From Thalassobaculum sp. OXR-137 (lineage in GTDB: Bacteria > Pseudomonadota > Alphaproteobacteria > Thalassobaculales > Thalassobaculaceae), in contig NZ_CP139715.1 of the NCBI RefSeq assembly GCF_034377285.1, positions 2,712,001-2,776,000 on the forward strand: DNA of 64,000 bases, written 5' to 3'. A program made the translations under genes and the position numbers. Shown in pieces: positions 16,306 to 24,811 of this stretch (position 1 is its first letter; every line of letters begins with the position of its first letter). The notes under the pieces were generated by a model. That model was not told the origin of the DNA, did no database searches, and saw only the letters and a list, made by a program, of their open reading frames with translations.

Positions 16306-17568
16306 TCAGTCGAGAAACCCGGGTTGCGCCTGTGGCGTGACCCGGGCGATCGTGCCGAACGGATGGGCGTAGCCGTAGAAATCCAGCATTTCCGCCTTGA
16401 TCGCCGGGTCGGCGGAAATCGATCGCTCGTAGTCCTGGCCGAGCGCCAGGAACCGGGCCGCGTCCTCGGCCGCAAGCCCGGCCGGTCCACCCTTCAGCAG
16501 ATCCAGGAAGTCCTGGGTCGCGGCGTCGATCTCGTCCGGATCGTTGGCGACCATGTCGATGCCGGCCACGTCGAATTCCCGATCGCGAATGATCGCCGGA
16601 ATGCGCCGATCGAGGATCTCCCGATAGCCCAGACGGTTGCCCGTCGTCCGGTCGACGCAGTGCTTGAACAGGGTCAGGTCCCGGTTATACGGCAGGTTCA
16701 GGTGCTCGTACGGCGTATTGGTGCGCAAGGTCGACACGCCGAAGGCGGCGGCGACCCAGATCGGTCCTGAATTCTGCGCCGTCCCGAAGGCCGCGTCGGC
16801 CAGGACGGCCAGGTCGACCGCCCGGTCGTCCGGCGCCAGCCCAGGCAGGGCATCGGGCAGGCTGGCATATCCATCCCAATTCCAGTCCGGAGGTTCCAGC
16901 CCGGCTTCGCCGATGCGGACGACCTGATAGCCGCTGTCCAGCAGCCGTCGTATGGAGGATTGGTAGTGCTCGATACTGGTCGTGCGGTGGAGGTGTTTCT
17001 CCTTGCCGGCCTTGTACCGGTCGGTACGCACATGGAAGAACGCGAACGGAGCCTCGGGGTCGATGCCGATGCCGCGAAGCTGCTCGTGTCCGCGATCGCG
17101 GACCGCGTCCGGCAGGCTGAGCAGGGTGGGGCGGGTGCCGGCCACCACATGCCGCCAGAAATCGCGGAATAGCGTGCGCGGCGACGAAAACAGGAGGTGG
17201 AGTTGGCCGAAATCGGCCAGCCCGCCATCGACAAAGCCCAGCGATGTCAGAACCTGATCGTCGGTCTCGATCCAGGCGAACTGATCGCCGAAACAGTCGC
17301 GAACGGCGGTATTCGTGCCGGGAAGCCTCATCGGCTGGGTAATGACGACGATCCTCGAATAGCGCGGGCCGTACAGCGTCTTGAGAACCTGCGGCTCGAG
17401 CATGAAATGGCCGATCCGGTTCGACTGGGTGAGGATATAGACCAGCGGCGGGTCGGTCGGATCGAAATAGGGAGCGATGAGACCGAACAGCTTCGCCAGG
17501 TTCTCCTTATTGCTGAACGCCTCTCGCATGGTGGCGGTATACCGCTCCGGATCGACATCCCCGGTCAC
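16306..17568 (-). CDS. TIGR04372-like glycosyltransferase
   Basis: A 420-residue cytoplasmic protein. The segment FFHVRTDRYKAG, then HRTTSIEHYQSSIRRLLDSG and QVVRIG, matches what I recall of the TIGR04372 glycosyltransferase family, followed by a DLAVLADAAFGTAQNSG donor-binding-like loop and RTNTPYEHLNLPYNRD. Such genes lie in surface-polysaccharide loci. It starts at a GTG overlapping the stop of the upstream epimerase gene (GTGA at 17565-17568), so the two are coupled; the epimerase may supply a modified nucleotide sugar. Acceptor and linkage are unknown. Confidence 0.68.
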   Translation of the reverse strand: MTGDVDPERYTATMREAFSNKENLAKLFGLIAPYFDPTDPPLVYILTQSNRIGHFMLEPQVLKTLYGPRYSRIVVITQPMRLPGTNTAVRDCFGDQFAWIETDDQVLTSLGFVDGGLADFGQLHLLFSSPRTLFRDFWRHVVAGTRPTLLSLPDAVRDRGHEQLRGIGIDPEAPFAFFHVRTDRYKAGKEKHLHRTTSIEHYQSSIRRLLDSGYQVVRIGEAGLEPPDWNWDGYASLPDALPGLAPDDRAVDLAVLADAAFGTAQNSGPIWVAAAFGVSTLRTNTPYEHLNLPYNRDLTLFKHCVDRTTGNRLGYREILDRRIPAIIRDREFDVAGIDMVANDPDEIDAATQDFLDLLKGGPAGLAAEDAARFLALGQDYERSISADPAIKAEMLDFYGYAHPFGTIARVTPQAQPGFLD

Positions 17569-18494
17569 TGAGCGTCTCCCGTCACCGAGCGGATCACCGC
17601 CGACCAATCGTCCGTCGCCACCCAGCCGAGATCGCGTTCGGCGGCCCGGGTGTCGAAGGGACTGGCGTCTTCCCGGTTGAACCATCCCTCGTCGTAGAGC
17701 GGCGGATACATGCCGTGCCGGCGGCCGAGGAATTCCAGGGTCTCGACATTGCCCAGGGTATCGCGGGCGGCGATCAGATAGACCGAGTAGGGAGCGGTGT
17801 CGGCGAGCAGGGCGGCCCGGAACGCCGCCGCGGCATCGCGCGACGTCACATAGGTCCGCAGCACCGGCAGCCCGCCATAGATCGGGGCGTCCACCGTCAT
17901 GCCGGGGTTGCCGTCCTCCGGCGCCAGGGTGGCCAGTTCCGCCAGCATCTGCGGCACCTTCACCGGCCGGGCGACCAGGGTCGGACGCAGGCAGACGATC
18001 GAGGCGATCCCGTCGCCCCCGGCCGCGTGGCGCCGCGCGAAGCTCTCCGCCGTTCGCTCCATGAGCTGCTTGGTCAGGTCGTAGGTCCGCCGGGGCCTCT
18101 GGGCATGGGCCTCGTCGACCGGCAGGTAGTCCGGGGCGAGACCTGTGTTGAAGCCGTAGGAGGCGGCCGAGGAGGCGACCACGACCTTCTTCACGCCCTC
18201 TTCCTCGGCGGCGCGCAGCAGGTTCCAGGTCCCCTGGACGTTGACCTCGAAATAGGTGTGGTCGGGCACGTCGACGCCGTCGTCGATTCCTGCGAGGTGG
18301 ATGATCCGATCGTGGCCGCGCACGGCGCTGCGCACCGCCGCGATGTCGCGGATATCGACTTCGCGATAGACCACGTCCTGGGCTGGTGCGCGGACGTCCA
18401 GCACCTCGACCCGGTGATCCGACATCATGGCCTCCACCACGAAATGTCCCAGCCGTCCGCTGCCGCCGGTAATCAAAACGCTGTTCATCGCCAT
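17565..18494 (-). CDS. NAD-dependent epimerase/dehydratase
   Basis: Extended SDR of 309 aa acting on nucleotide sugars. Visible are the NAD loop GGSGRLG (~10-16), DVRDIAAVRSAV-type acidic pocket (REVDIRDI), a substrate-side Ser in ASSAASYG, and the catalytic YDLTK (Tyr/Lys). The active site looks complete. Two methionines (18494 and 18488) could start it. It is translationally coupled to the glycosyltransferase downstream, pointing to synthesis of an envelope or extracellular glycan. Confidence 0.9.
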   Translation of the reverse strand: MAMNSVLITGGSGRLGHFVVEAMMSDHRVEVLDVRAPAQDVVYREVDIRDIAAVRSAVRGHDRIIHLAGIDDGVDVPDHTYFEVNVQGTWNLLRAAEEEGVKKVVVASSAASYGFNTGLAPDYLPVDEAHAQRPRRTYDLTKQLMERTAESFARRHAAGGDGIASIVCLRPTLVARPVKVPQMLAELATLAPEDGNPGMTVDAPIYGGLPVLRTYVTSRDAAAAFRAALLADTAPYSVYLIAARDTLGNVETLEFLGRRHGMYPPLYDEGWFNREDASPFDTRAAERDLGWVATDDWSAVIRSVTGDAQ

Positions 18495-18640
18495 CTCGGT
18501 TTCCGGTTCCCGCCGGTTGCGCTCGACGCCAGACTAAATCGGTTGGCGCCGTCGAGATAGACAACGCCACGCCCGGGCTGAAATGTCAGCAATGCGTGTT
18601 AGATTGACCTTCAATCGCATCACCCGAAAACGGATGGAAC

Positions 18641-19606
18641 ATGGCCGAGGACGCGCCCAATCCCGAACATCCCCGCCAGGAACACTTGGGATTCGACCTG
18701 AACCACATCCTGTCCGCCGTGGTCGGCGTTCGCTGCCACGTCCCGGAGGACGCCTTTACCGCGTCCGTCCTGGGGACCGAGCGGTCGGGCAACGGCGTGG
18801 TGATCCGCGGCGACGGTCTGGTCCTGACCATCGGCTATCTGGTCACCGAGGCGGAGACGATCTGGATCACCGACAACCAGGGCCGGGCCTTTCCCGGCAC
18901 CGTCCTGGCCTATGACCAGGAGACCGGCCTCGGCCTGGTCCAGGCGCTGGGCCGTGTCGATCTGCCGGCGGTGGAGATGGGCGTGTCCTCCGATGTGGTC
19001 GAGGGCGATTCGGTCATCGTGGTCGGCCATGGCGGCCGTCGCTCGGCGATCAACGCCCGGGTCATCGCCGTGCGCGAGTTCGCGGGCTACTGGGAATACC
19101 TGCTGGACGAGGCGATCTTCACGTCGCCGGCCCACCCGAACTGGGGCGGCACGGGCCTGTTCGACCAGCAGGGCAGGCTGGTCGGCATCGGCTCGCTGTT
19201 CATCCAGCAGAGCCATGGGGACGACACGCCGATCGACGGCAACATGATCGTCCCGATCGACCTGCTGAAGCCGATCTACGAGACCATGCTGACCAGCGGC
19301 GCCGCCGGACGGATCCCGCGGCCCTGGCTCGGCATGTACTGCACCGAGGTGGAGGAGCGGCTGGTGGTCGCCGGTCTCGCCGACGACGGCCCGTCCGAGG
19401 CCGCCGACGTGCAGGTCGGGGACATCGTGGAGAAGATCAACGGCAAGCCGGTGTCCACCCTGGCGGAGATGTTCCGCCGGGTCTGGGCGGTCGGCCCGGC
19501 CGGGGCCGATATCCCGATCACCGTGGTCCGCGAAGGCGAACGGCTCGACCTCACCATCGCCTCGGTGTCGCGCGGCAACCTGCTGAAGGGACCGCAGCTG
19601 CACTGA
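18641..19606 (+). CDS. HtrA/DegP-like protein lacking the catalytic triad
   Basis: A 321-residue trypsin-fold protein with one C-terminal PDZ domain (~215-315; WLGMYCTEV to the ITVVREGERL strand). It has no signal peptide, so it should be cytoplasmic, which is unusual for HtrA. The usual His motif TNNHVV reads TIGYLV (Tyr66), the Asp motif reads TGLGLVQ (Gly96), and GNSGGPL reads WGGTGLF (Gly169 in the Ser position). All three catalytic residues are therefore changed, suggesting a peptide-binding or scaffold protein rather than a protease. GGA precedes the ATG closely. Confidence 0.82.
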   Translation: MAEDAPNPEHPRQEHLGFDLNHILSAVVGVRCHVPEDAFTASVLGTERSGNGVVIRGDGLVLTIGYLVTEAETIWITDNQGRAFPGTVLAYDQETGLGLVQALGRVDLPAVEMGVSSDVVEGDSVIVVGHGGRRSAINARVIAVREFAGYWEYLLDEAIFTSPAHPNWGGTGLFDQQGRLVGIGSLFIQQSHGDDTPIDGNMIVPIDLLKPIYETMLTSGAAGRIPRPWLGMYCTEVEERLVVAGLADDGPSEAADVQVGDIVEKINGKPVSTLAEMFRRVWAVGPAGADIPITVVREGERLDLTIASVSRGNLLKGPQLH

Positions 19607-19656
19607 CCGTCCGACGACCCGACCCCTTCATCCCCGATTTCGACGGAGAACGCCCG

Positions 19657-20529
19657 ATGCGCATCGCCTTCCTTGGTCTCGGTCTGATGGGGGAGGGCTT
19701 CACCCGCCGTCTCGTGGCATTGGGGCATGACGTGACCGGCTTCGACCCGGTGGCGGAGCGGCGTCTGGCCTCCGCGGCCTGGGGCGTGGCGCCGGCCGAG
19801 ACTCCGGCCGCGGCGGCCGAGGGCGCCGAGCTGGTCATGACCTGTGTCACCACCACCGACGACCTGGAGCGGGCCCTGTTCGCCAAGGACGGGGCGGCTG
19901 GGGCGATGTCCGAGGGGGCGATCCTGGTGGACTTCTCCACCACGGTGGTCGCCCGCACCAAGGCGATGGCCGAGCGGCTGAAGCGGGAGCGCGGGGCCGG
20001 ATGGCTCGACGCACCGGTTTCCGGCGGGCCGCCGGCGGCCCAGGCCGGCAAGCTGGCGATCATGATGGGCGGCGACGACGCGGACGCGGCCCGCGCCGAG
20101 CCGGTCCTGTCCGGGCTCGCGGCGAGTCTGGTGCATCTGGGTCCGGTCGGCGCCGGGCAGGTGACCAAGATGGTGAACCAGGTCTGCGTGCTGACCAATT
20201 TCGTCGTGCTGGCCGAGGCGCTGAACCTGGCGGAGCGGGGCGGGGTCGACACCAGCCGGTTGCAGGCGGCGCTGGAGACGGGATACGCGGGCTCCAACCT
20301 GATGGCTGCCATGTGGCCGCGGATGATGGCGCGGGACTATGCGCCGGCGGGGTATCTGCGGCAGGTGCTGAAGGATCTCGACATGGTCCACGACCTCGCC
20401 CACGACCTGCAGGCGGCGATCCCCATGTCGACCCAGGCGGCCGAGCTGTTCCGCCTGATGGCGGCGCGTGGTCACGAGCAGGAGGACGGCATAGCCGTGC
20501 TGAAGCTGTTCACGGGGGAGCCGGTCTAG
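19657..20529 (+). CDS. 3-hydroxyisobutyrate dehydrogenase-type NAD(P) oxidoreductase
   Basis: A 290-residue beta-hydroxyacid dehydrogenase. GLGLMGEGF (~7-15) is the nucleotide-binding loop, the substrate motif reads DAPVSGGPPAAQAG (~122-135), and the catalytic lysine is in GAGQVTKMVNQ. The family oxidises 3-hydroxyisobutyrate, tartronate semialdehyde, or reduces succinic semialdehyde; the specific substrate is not evident. A TRAP transporter operon begins 204 bp downstream on the same strand and may import its substrate (inference). Confidence 0.92.
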   Translation: MRIAFLGLGLMGEGFTRRLVALGHDVTGFDPVAERRLASAAWGVAPAETPAAAAEGAELVMTCVTTTDDLERALFAKDGAAGAMSEGAILVDFSTTVVARTKAMAERLKRERGAGWLDAPVSGGPPAAQAGKLAIMMGGDDADAARAEPVLSGLAASLVHLGPVGAGQVTKMVNQVCVLTNFVVLAEALNLAERGGVDTSRLQAALETGYAGSNLMAAMWPRMMARDYAPAGYLRQVLKDLDMVHDLAHDLQAAIPMSTQAAELFRLMAARGHEQEDGIAVLKLFTGEPV

Positions 20530-20562
20530 ACGATCGCGCGACCGGTCCGGGTCGTCGGAAAA

Positions 20563-20595
20563 TTGTATGCAAAGTGGGGTGGGTTTTGTATTCAA
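20563..20595. promoter_or_regulatory. Paired TTGTATnCAA sites, GntR-like operator
   Basis: Two related near-palindromes, TTGTATGCAA (20563-20572) and TTGTATTCAA (20586-20595), lie 23 bp apart in an AT-rich stretch upstream of the TRAP transporter genes. They resemble the TTGTATACAA operators of FCD-type GntR regulators. No GntR gene is in the window, so the regulator would be encoded elsewhere. Confidence 0.5.
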
Positions 20596-20733
20596 CAGAT
20601 GTGGATGGGTTCGGTGGATTTTCCGACCGACCGATCCGCACAAAAGCCGATAAGCGCCGAGCAACGGTGTGCAAGAACGTCGCGAACAAGCCGGTCAACC
20701 GGCGAAAAAGCGGCTTAAACAGTGGAGGAAGTG

Positions 20734-21777
20734 ATGAAAGTCAATACGCTCATGCGCGTCTCGGTCCTGGCCGGAGCCCTGGCGCTCGGTCTGGGCTCGG
20801 CACAGGCGGCCGAGGTCGACGGCCCGAAGGTCTCGTGGAATCTGTCGACCTGGGGCAAGGCCCGCGCGTTCACCGTCGGCCCGGAGTACATCGCCGAACA
20901 GCTCGCGGCGAAGACCGGCGGCAACTTCACCCTGAAGATCCACTACGGCGAGGCGCTGTCGAAGGCGCGCGAGAACCTCGATGGCATCAAGCTCGGCGCC
21001 TTCCAGGCCGCCCAGTTCTGCAACTTCTATCATCCCGGCAAGAACCCGGCCTGGATGGTCCTGACCATGCCGTTCCTGCCGCTCGGCGACCTCAAGGTCT
21101 CGATGCATGTGCGCGAGGCGATGATGGCCAGCGAACCGTTCATGGCCGACATGGCGAACTGGAACGCCATGCCGTACTTCTCGGCGCTTCTGCCGCAATA
21201 TGAATTCCTCGGCAAGGGTCCGGCACCGAAGACGCTGGAGGGCTGGAAGGGTCTGCGCGTGCGGGCCGGTGGCGGTGTCGGCACCGCGATGGAGCAGCTC
21301 GGCGCGACGCTGACCACGGTTCCGGCGACCGAGGTCTATACCGGCATGGAGCGCGGCACGATGGATGCCGCCTCGTTCCCGTACACCTATTCCCACGCCG
21401 CCTATCAGATCCAGGAAGTCAGCGACTGGTTCACCTCGAACATGTCCCCGGGGACGTCCGAGTGCGCGACGGTTCTCAACAAGGACGCCTACGCCAAGCT
21501 GCCTGAGCAGTATCAGAAGCTGCTGATGGACCTGAAGCCCGAGGCGTACGAGGTTCAGATCAAGGCCTATCACGACATCGACAAGAAGAACCTGCCGATG
21601 TTCGAGTCCAAGCTCGAGAAGATCGTCTACACCGACGCGCAGCTCGAGGAGTTCCGTCAGATCGCCGGCAAGCCGGTCTGGGACATGTGGGTGGCCGAGA
21701 ACAAGGACAAGTTCGACGCCCAGGGCCTGATCGACATGATCATGTCCGAGGCCAAGAAAGCCTCCGCCGCCAAGTAG
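20734..21777 (+). CDS. TRAP transporter substrate-binding protein (DctP-type)
   Basis: Periplasmic solute receptor of 347 aa. A Sec signal peptide (MKVNTLMRVSVLAGALALGL, cut after AQA) precedes a mature DctP fold with the conserved central arginine region (GLRVRAGGGVG) and the hinge helix. It delivers a carboxylate-type ligand to the DctQ/DctM permease encoded directly downstream. The ATG has GGAGGA five bases upstream. A stable hairpin follows the gene, a common way to keep the receptor message abundant relative to the permease. The ligand is unknown. Confidence 0.93.
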   Translation: MKVNTLMRVSVLAGALALGLGSAQAAEVDGPKVSWNLSTWGKARAFTVGPEYIAEQLAAKTGGNFTLKIHYGEALSKARENLDGIKLGAFQAAQFCNFYHPGKNPAWMVLTMPFLPLGDLKVSMHVREAMMASEPFMADMANWNAMPYFSALLPQYEFLGKGPAPKTLEGWKGLRVRAGGGVGTAMEQLGATLTTVPATEVYTGMERGTMDAASFPYTYSHAAYQIQEVSDWFTSNMSPGTSECATVLNKDAYAKLPEQYQKLLMDLKPEAYEVQIKAYHDIDKKNLPMFESKLEKIVYTDAQLEEFRQIAGKPVWDMWVAENKDKFDAQGLIDMIMSEAKKASAAK

Positions 21778-21805
21778 CCGGTACAGCCGTCTTAAAAACC
21801 AGGAG

Positions 21806-21830
21806 AGGGCCGCGTCACACCCGCGGCCCT
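21806..21830 (+). terminator. Stem-loop between TRAP receptor and permease genes
   Basis: A 9-bp perfect stem (AGGGCCGCG / CGCGGCCCT) with a 7-base loop follows the receptor gene by 28 bp. There is no T-run, so it is more likely a message-stabilising or attenuating hairpin than a full terminator. This would give more receptor than permease. Confidence 0.6.
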
Positions 21831-21910
21831 CGACGCTTGGGTCCGAAGCCGCCAGCCGTGTCTTCCGGCCCGGAAGCGTCTCTCCCTTCGCAACCGCGGG
21901 GTACCAGGAC

Positions 21911-22588
21911 ATGACCCAACCCATGACTCTGACGCCCGGACAGGAAGCGTCGGGCGGACGCGCCATCAGTCGCGTGGACCGGCTGCTTCATGCCGTCGAG
22001 CGGGTGACCGCAATCGCTTCCGGCCTGTTCATCTTCGGATTGATGCTGGTCGGTGTCGCGCAGATCGTCGGCCGCACCGTCTTCAACTTGCCGATTTTCG
22101 GCTACATCGACGCCATCGAGATGTCGATCGCGGTCTTCGCGTTCCTGGCCATCGCCTATTGCGAGCGGATGAACGGCCATGTCCGCATGGAGCTGTTCGT
22201 CGGCCGGCTGCGCGGGCGGCCGCTGTGGATCGCCGAGGCCGCAGGACAGATCGTGGGCCTGTTCGTGATCGCCGTGCTGATCTGGTACGGCTGGGATCAC
22301 GCGATGCGCGCCTACGAGTACGGCGACTCGACGATCGACGCGCAGATCCCCTGGTGGCCGTCGAAACTGCTGATCCCCTTCGCCTTCGCCCTGCTCTTCG
22401 TGCGATTGCTGGTGAACCTGGTCGGCTACATCCGGCTTGCCGCCGACGGTACCGCCGAGCCCGTGGCGGTGCCGATGATCTCCGACGTGCGCGAACTCGC
22501 AAAAGGGGAGGCGTCGGAGGCCGGCGCCCTTGAGTCGACGCCCTCCGACACGTCCCGAGGCCCCGACAACCGGAGGATCGGCGAATGA
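21911..22588 (+). CDS. TRAP transporter small permease (DctQ-type)
   Basis: Inner-membrane protein of 225 aa with four hydrophobic segments (~38-60, 72-90, 113-135, 157-178), the standard DctQ topology, and an unusually long hydrophilic C-terminal tail. The ERMNGHVRMELF motif between helices two and three is typical. It forms the complex with DctM, whose gene overlaps by four bases (ATGA at 22585-22588). Confidence 0.92.
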   Translation: MTQPMTLTPGQEASGGRAISRVDRLLHAVERVTAIASGLFIFGLMLVGVAQIVGRTVFNLPIFGYIDAIEMSIAVFAFLAIAYCERMNGHVRMELFVGRLRGRPLWIAEAAGQIVGLFVIAVLIWYGWDHAMRAYEYGDSTIDAQIPWWPSKLLIPFAFALLFVRLLVNLVGYIRLAADGTAEPVAVPMISDVRELAKGEASEAGALESTPSDTSRGPDNRRIGE

Positions 22589-23895
22589 CCGAACTCAGTA
22601 ACGACACGATCGGTTTCATCGGCGTCGCCGCCCTGCTTGTCCTGGTGCTGATCGGGGTACGGGTCTACATCGCCGCGTCGATCGTGGGCCTGGTCGGGCT
22701 GGTTGCGATGATCGGCTGGGATGCCGGGGCCGGTATGATCGGCACCATCCCGCACTCCAAATCGGTGACCTACACCCTGTCCGTGCTGCCGATGTTCATC
22801 CTGATCGGCTATCTGGCCTTCCATGCGGGCATCACCCAGTCGCTTTTCGATGCGTCGCGCAAGTGGCTGGGCTGGATGCCGGGCGGCCTGGCGGTGGCAT
22901 CGGTGATGGCGACGGCGGGGTTCGCGGCGGTGTCCGGCGCCTCGACCGCGACGGCGGCGGTGTTCTCCCGGGTGGCGATCCCGGAGATGCTGGCCGCCGG
23001 TTATTCCAAGCGGCTAGCGGCCGGGGTCGTGGCCGCCGGCGGCACCCTGGCGACGCTGATCCCGCCGAGCGCCATCCTGGTGATCTATGCGATCATCGTC
23101 GAGGAATCGGTCGGCCAGCTGCTGCTCGCCGGTTTCATTCCCGGCATCGTCTCGGCGCTGATCTATGTCGGCATCATCCTGATCTGGGCCAAGGTCGACC
23201 CCACCGTGGGCCCGGCGATCAAGGGCTATACCTGGAACGACCGGATCAAGTCGGTCCCCGGGACCTTCCCGGTGATCGCCGTCGTCGTCATCATCTTCAG
23301 CGCGATGTATCTCGGGTGGGCGACCCCGACCGAGGCCGGGGCGCTCGGCGCCTTCGTGGTGTTCCTGATGGCGCTGGCGAAGGGCATGCGCTGGCCGGCC
23401 CTCCGCGAGTCGCTGCTCGATACCGCCAAGCTCACCGTCATGATCTTCAGTCTGATCTGGGGCGTGCTGATCTTCGTGCGGTTCCTCGGCTTCGCCGGCC
23501 TGCCGGAGCATTTCACCAACTTCATCGTCTCGCTGCCGTTCGAGCCCTGGGTGGTGATGGTCTGCATCCTGCTGGCCTATGCGGTCCTGGGCATGTTCAT
23601 GGACGCCATCGGGATGCTGCTGCTGACCCTTCCGGTGGTCTACCCGGCGGTCATGGCCCTGGGTTACGACTCGATCTGGTTTGGCATCATCGTGGTGAAG
23701 ATGGCGGAGGTTTGCCTAGTGACGCCACCGATCGGCCTGAACTGCTTCGTGGTGTCGGCGGTCCGGCCGGACATCCCGATCTCCAGCGTCTTCCGGGGCG
23801 TGGGTCCGTTCGTGGTCGCCGATTTCATCACCGTCGCGGTGTTCATGATCTGGCCGGAGCTGATCACCTGGCTGCCGCAGACCCTGCTGAACTGA
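22585..23895 (+). CDS. TRAP transporter large permease (DctM-type)
   Basis: The 436-residue Na+-coupled transport subunit with about eleven to twelve membrane segments. Family marks include AATAGFAAVSGASTATAAVF-like glycine/alanine-rich helix, AGGTLATLIPPSAILVIYA, and the C-terminal VTPPIGLNCFVV motif. Length is standard. It ends the P-Q-M operon; an amidohydrolase gene on the other strand lies 7 bp away. Confidence 0.95.
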   Translation: MTELSNDTIGFIGVAALLVLVLIGVRVYIAASIVGLVGLVAMIGWDAGAGMIGTIPHSKSVTYTLSVLPMFILIGYLAFHAGITQSLFDASRKWLGWMPGGLAVASVMATAGFAAVSGASTATAAVFSRVAIPEMLAAGYSKRLAAGVVAAGGTLATLIPPSAILVIYAIIVEESVGQLLLAGFIPGIVSALIYVGIILIWAKVDPTVGPAIKGYTWNDRIKSVPGTFPVIAVVVIIFSAMYLGWATPTEAGALGAFVVFLMALAKGMRWPALRESLLDTAKLTVMIFSLIWGVLIFVRFLGFAGLPEHFTNFIVSLPFEPWVVMVCILLAYAVLGMFMDAIGMLLLTLPVVYPAVMALGYDSIWFGIIVVKMAEVCLVTPPIGLNCFVVSAVRPDIPISSVFRGVGPFVVADFITVAVFMIWPELITWLPQTLLN

Positions 23896-23902
23896 GGGCG
23901 GC

Positions 23903-24811
23903 TCAGACCGGCCGGTAGATCCGCAGGGCGTTGTCGTGGAAGAACGCCCTGCGGTCGGCCTCCGCCATTCCGGCGGTGATCGCCTTCAACCCGGTAAAGA
24001 TCTCGTCGTAGCTGGCGCAGAGCCCATCGACCGGGAAGTTGCTCGCCGCCATGCAACGGCCGGGCCCGAAGATCCGCAGCGTCTCCCGCACGACCTCGCC
24101 CTGCAGTTCCGGCGTCCAGGGCTTTCCGGGCACGCCGATGCCGGAGATCTTGACCGCCGTGTTCGGCTCGGCGGCGAAACGCTCCATCCCCTCGCGCCAG
24201 CCTGCGATCCCCTCTGGCGAGCGGTCGGACGGCAGGCCGGTGTGGTTGAGGATGATCAGCGTGTCCGGGAAGTCCCGAGCCAGATCCGCCGCCTCGCCCA
24301 GATGCCACCAGGGGGTCTGCAGGTCGTAGTGCAGCCCGTGCGTCGCCATCAGGGCATAGCCGCGCCGGAAGGCCGGGTCCGCCATCGAGCCCGGGGCCCC
24401 GGCCACGAAGGCGGCGGGGGACGGCGCGGCCGCCGGCTTCTGACGGATCGACCGCACCAGCGGGAAGGCGGCATGGCCGGCCAGCACCTCGGCGATGTCG
24501 TCGCGGGCGAACCAGGCCTGGCCGATCACCGCATGGGGCCAGCCGGTGCGGTCGTGGAGCTCGTGCAGCCAGCGGGTTTCGCCGACCGGGTCGGCCGGAT
24601 CCCATTCTGCTTCCATGTGCACCGACTTCACGACGGTGTGGCGGCCGTGGTCGCGTCGGAAATCGTCGACCAGATAGTCGCGCTGGATCGCGCTGTAGTC
24701 GCCGTAGCGGAACGGGATGTCGTGCGCGCCCTCCAGCCAGGGATGATGGCCGCTGCCCAGCTTCCAGAAGTGGTGGTGGGCGTCGATGATCGGCAGGTCG
24801 TCGTCGGTCAT
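23903..24811 (-). CDS. Amidohydrolase (COG3618-type lactonase)
   Basis: TIM-barrel metal hydrolase of 302 aa. The opening PIIDAHHHFWKLGSGHHPWL is typical of COG3618, which includes L-fuconolactonase and L-rhamnonolactonase; other metal-site residues appear in LNHTGLP and the NFPVD segment. It probably opens a sugar or pyrone lactone. The ATG overlaps the stop of the SulP gene by four bases, so they are cotranscribed. Proximity to a TRAP transporter and a hydroxyacid dehydrogenase suggests a sugar-acid pathway (inference). Confidence 0.85.
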   Translation of the reverse strand: MTDDDLPIIDAHHHFWKLGSGHHPWLEGAHDIPFRYGDYSAIQRDYLVDDFRRDHGRHTVVKSVHMEAEWDPADPVGETRWLHELHDRTGWPHAVIGQAWFARDDIAEVLAGHAAFPLVRSIRQKPAAAPSPAAFVAGAPGSMADPAFRRGYALMATHGLHYDLQTPWWHLGEAADLARDFPDTLIILNHTGLPSDRSPEGIAGWREGMERFAAEPNTAVKISGIGVPGKPWTPELQGEVVRETLRIFGPGRCMAASNFPVDGLCASYDEIFTGLKAITAGMAEADRRAFFHDNALRIYRPV

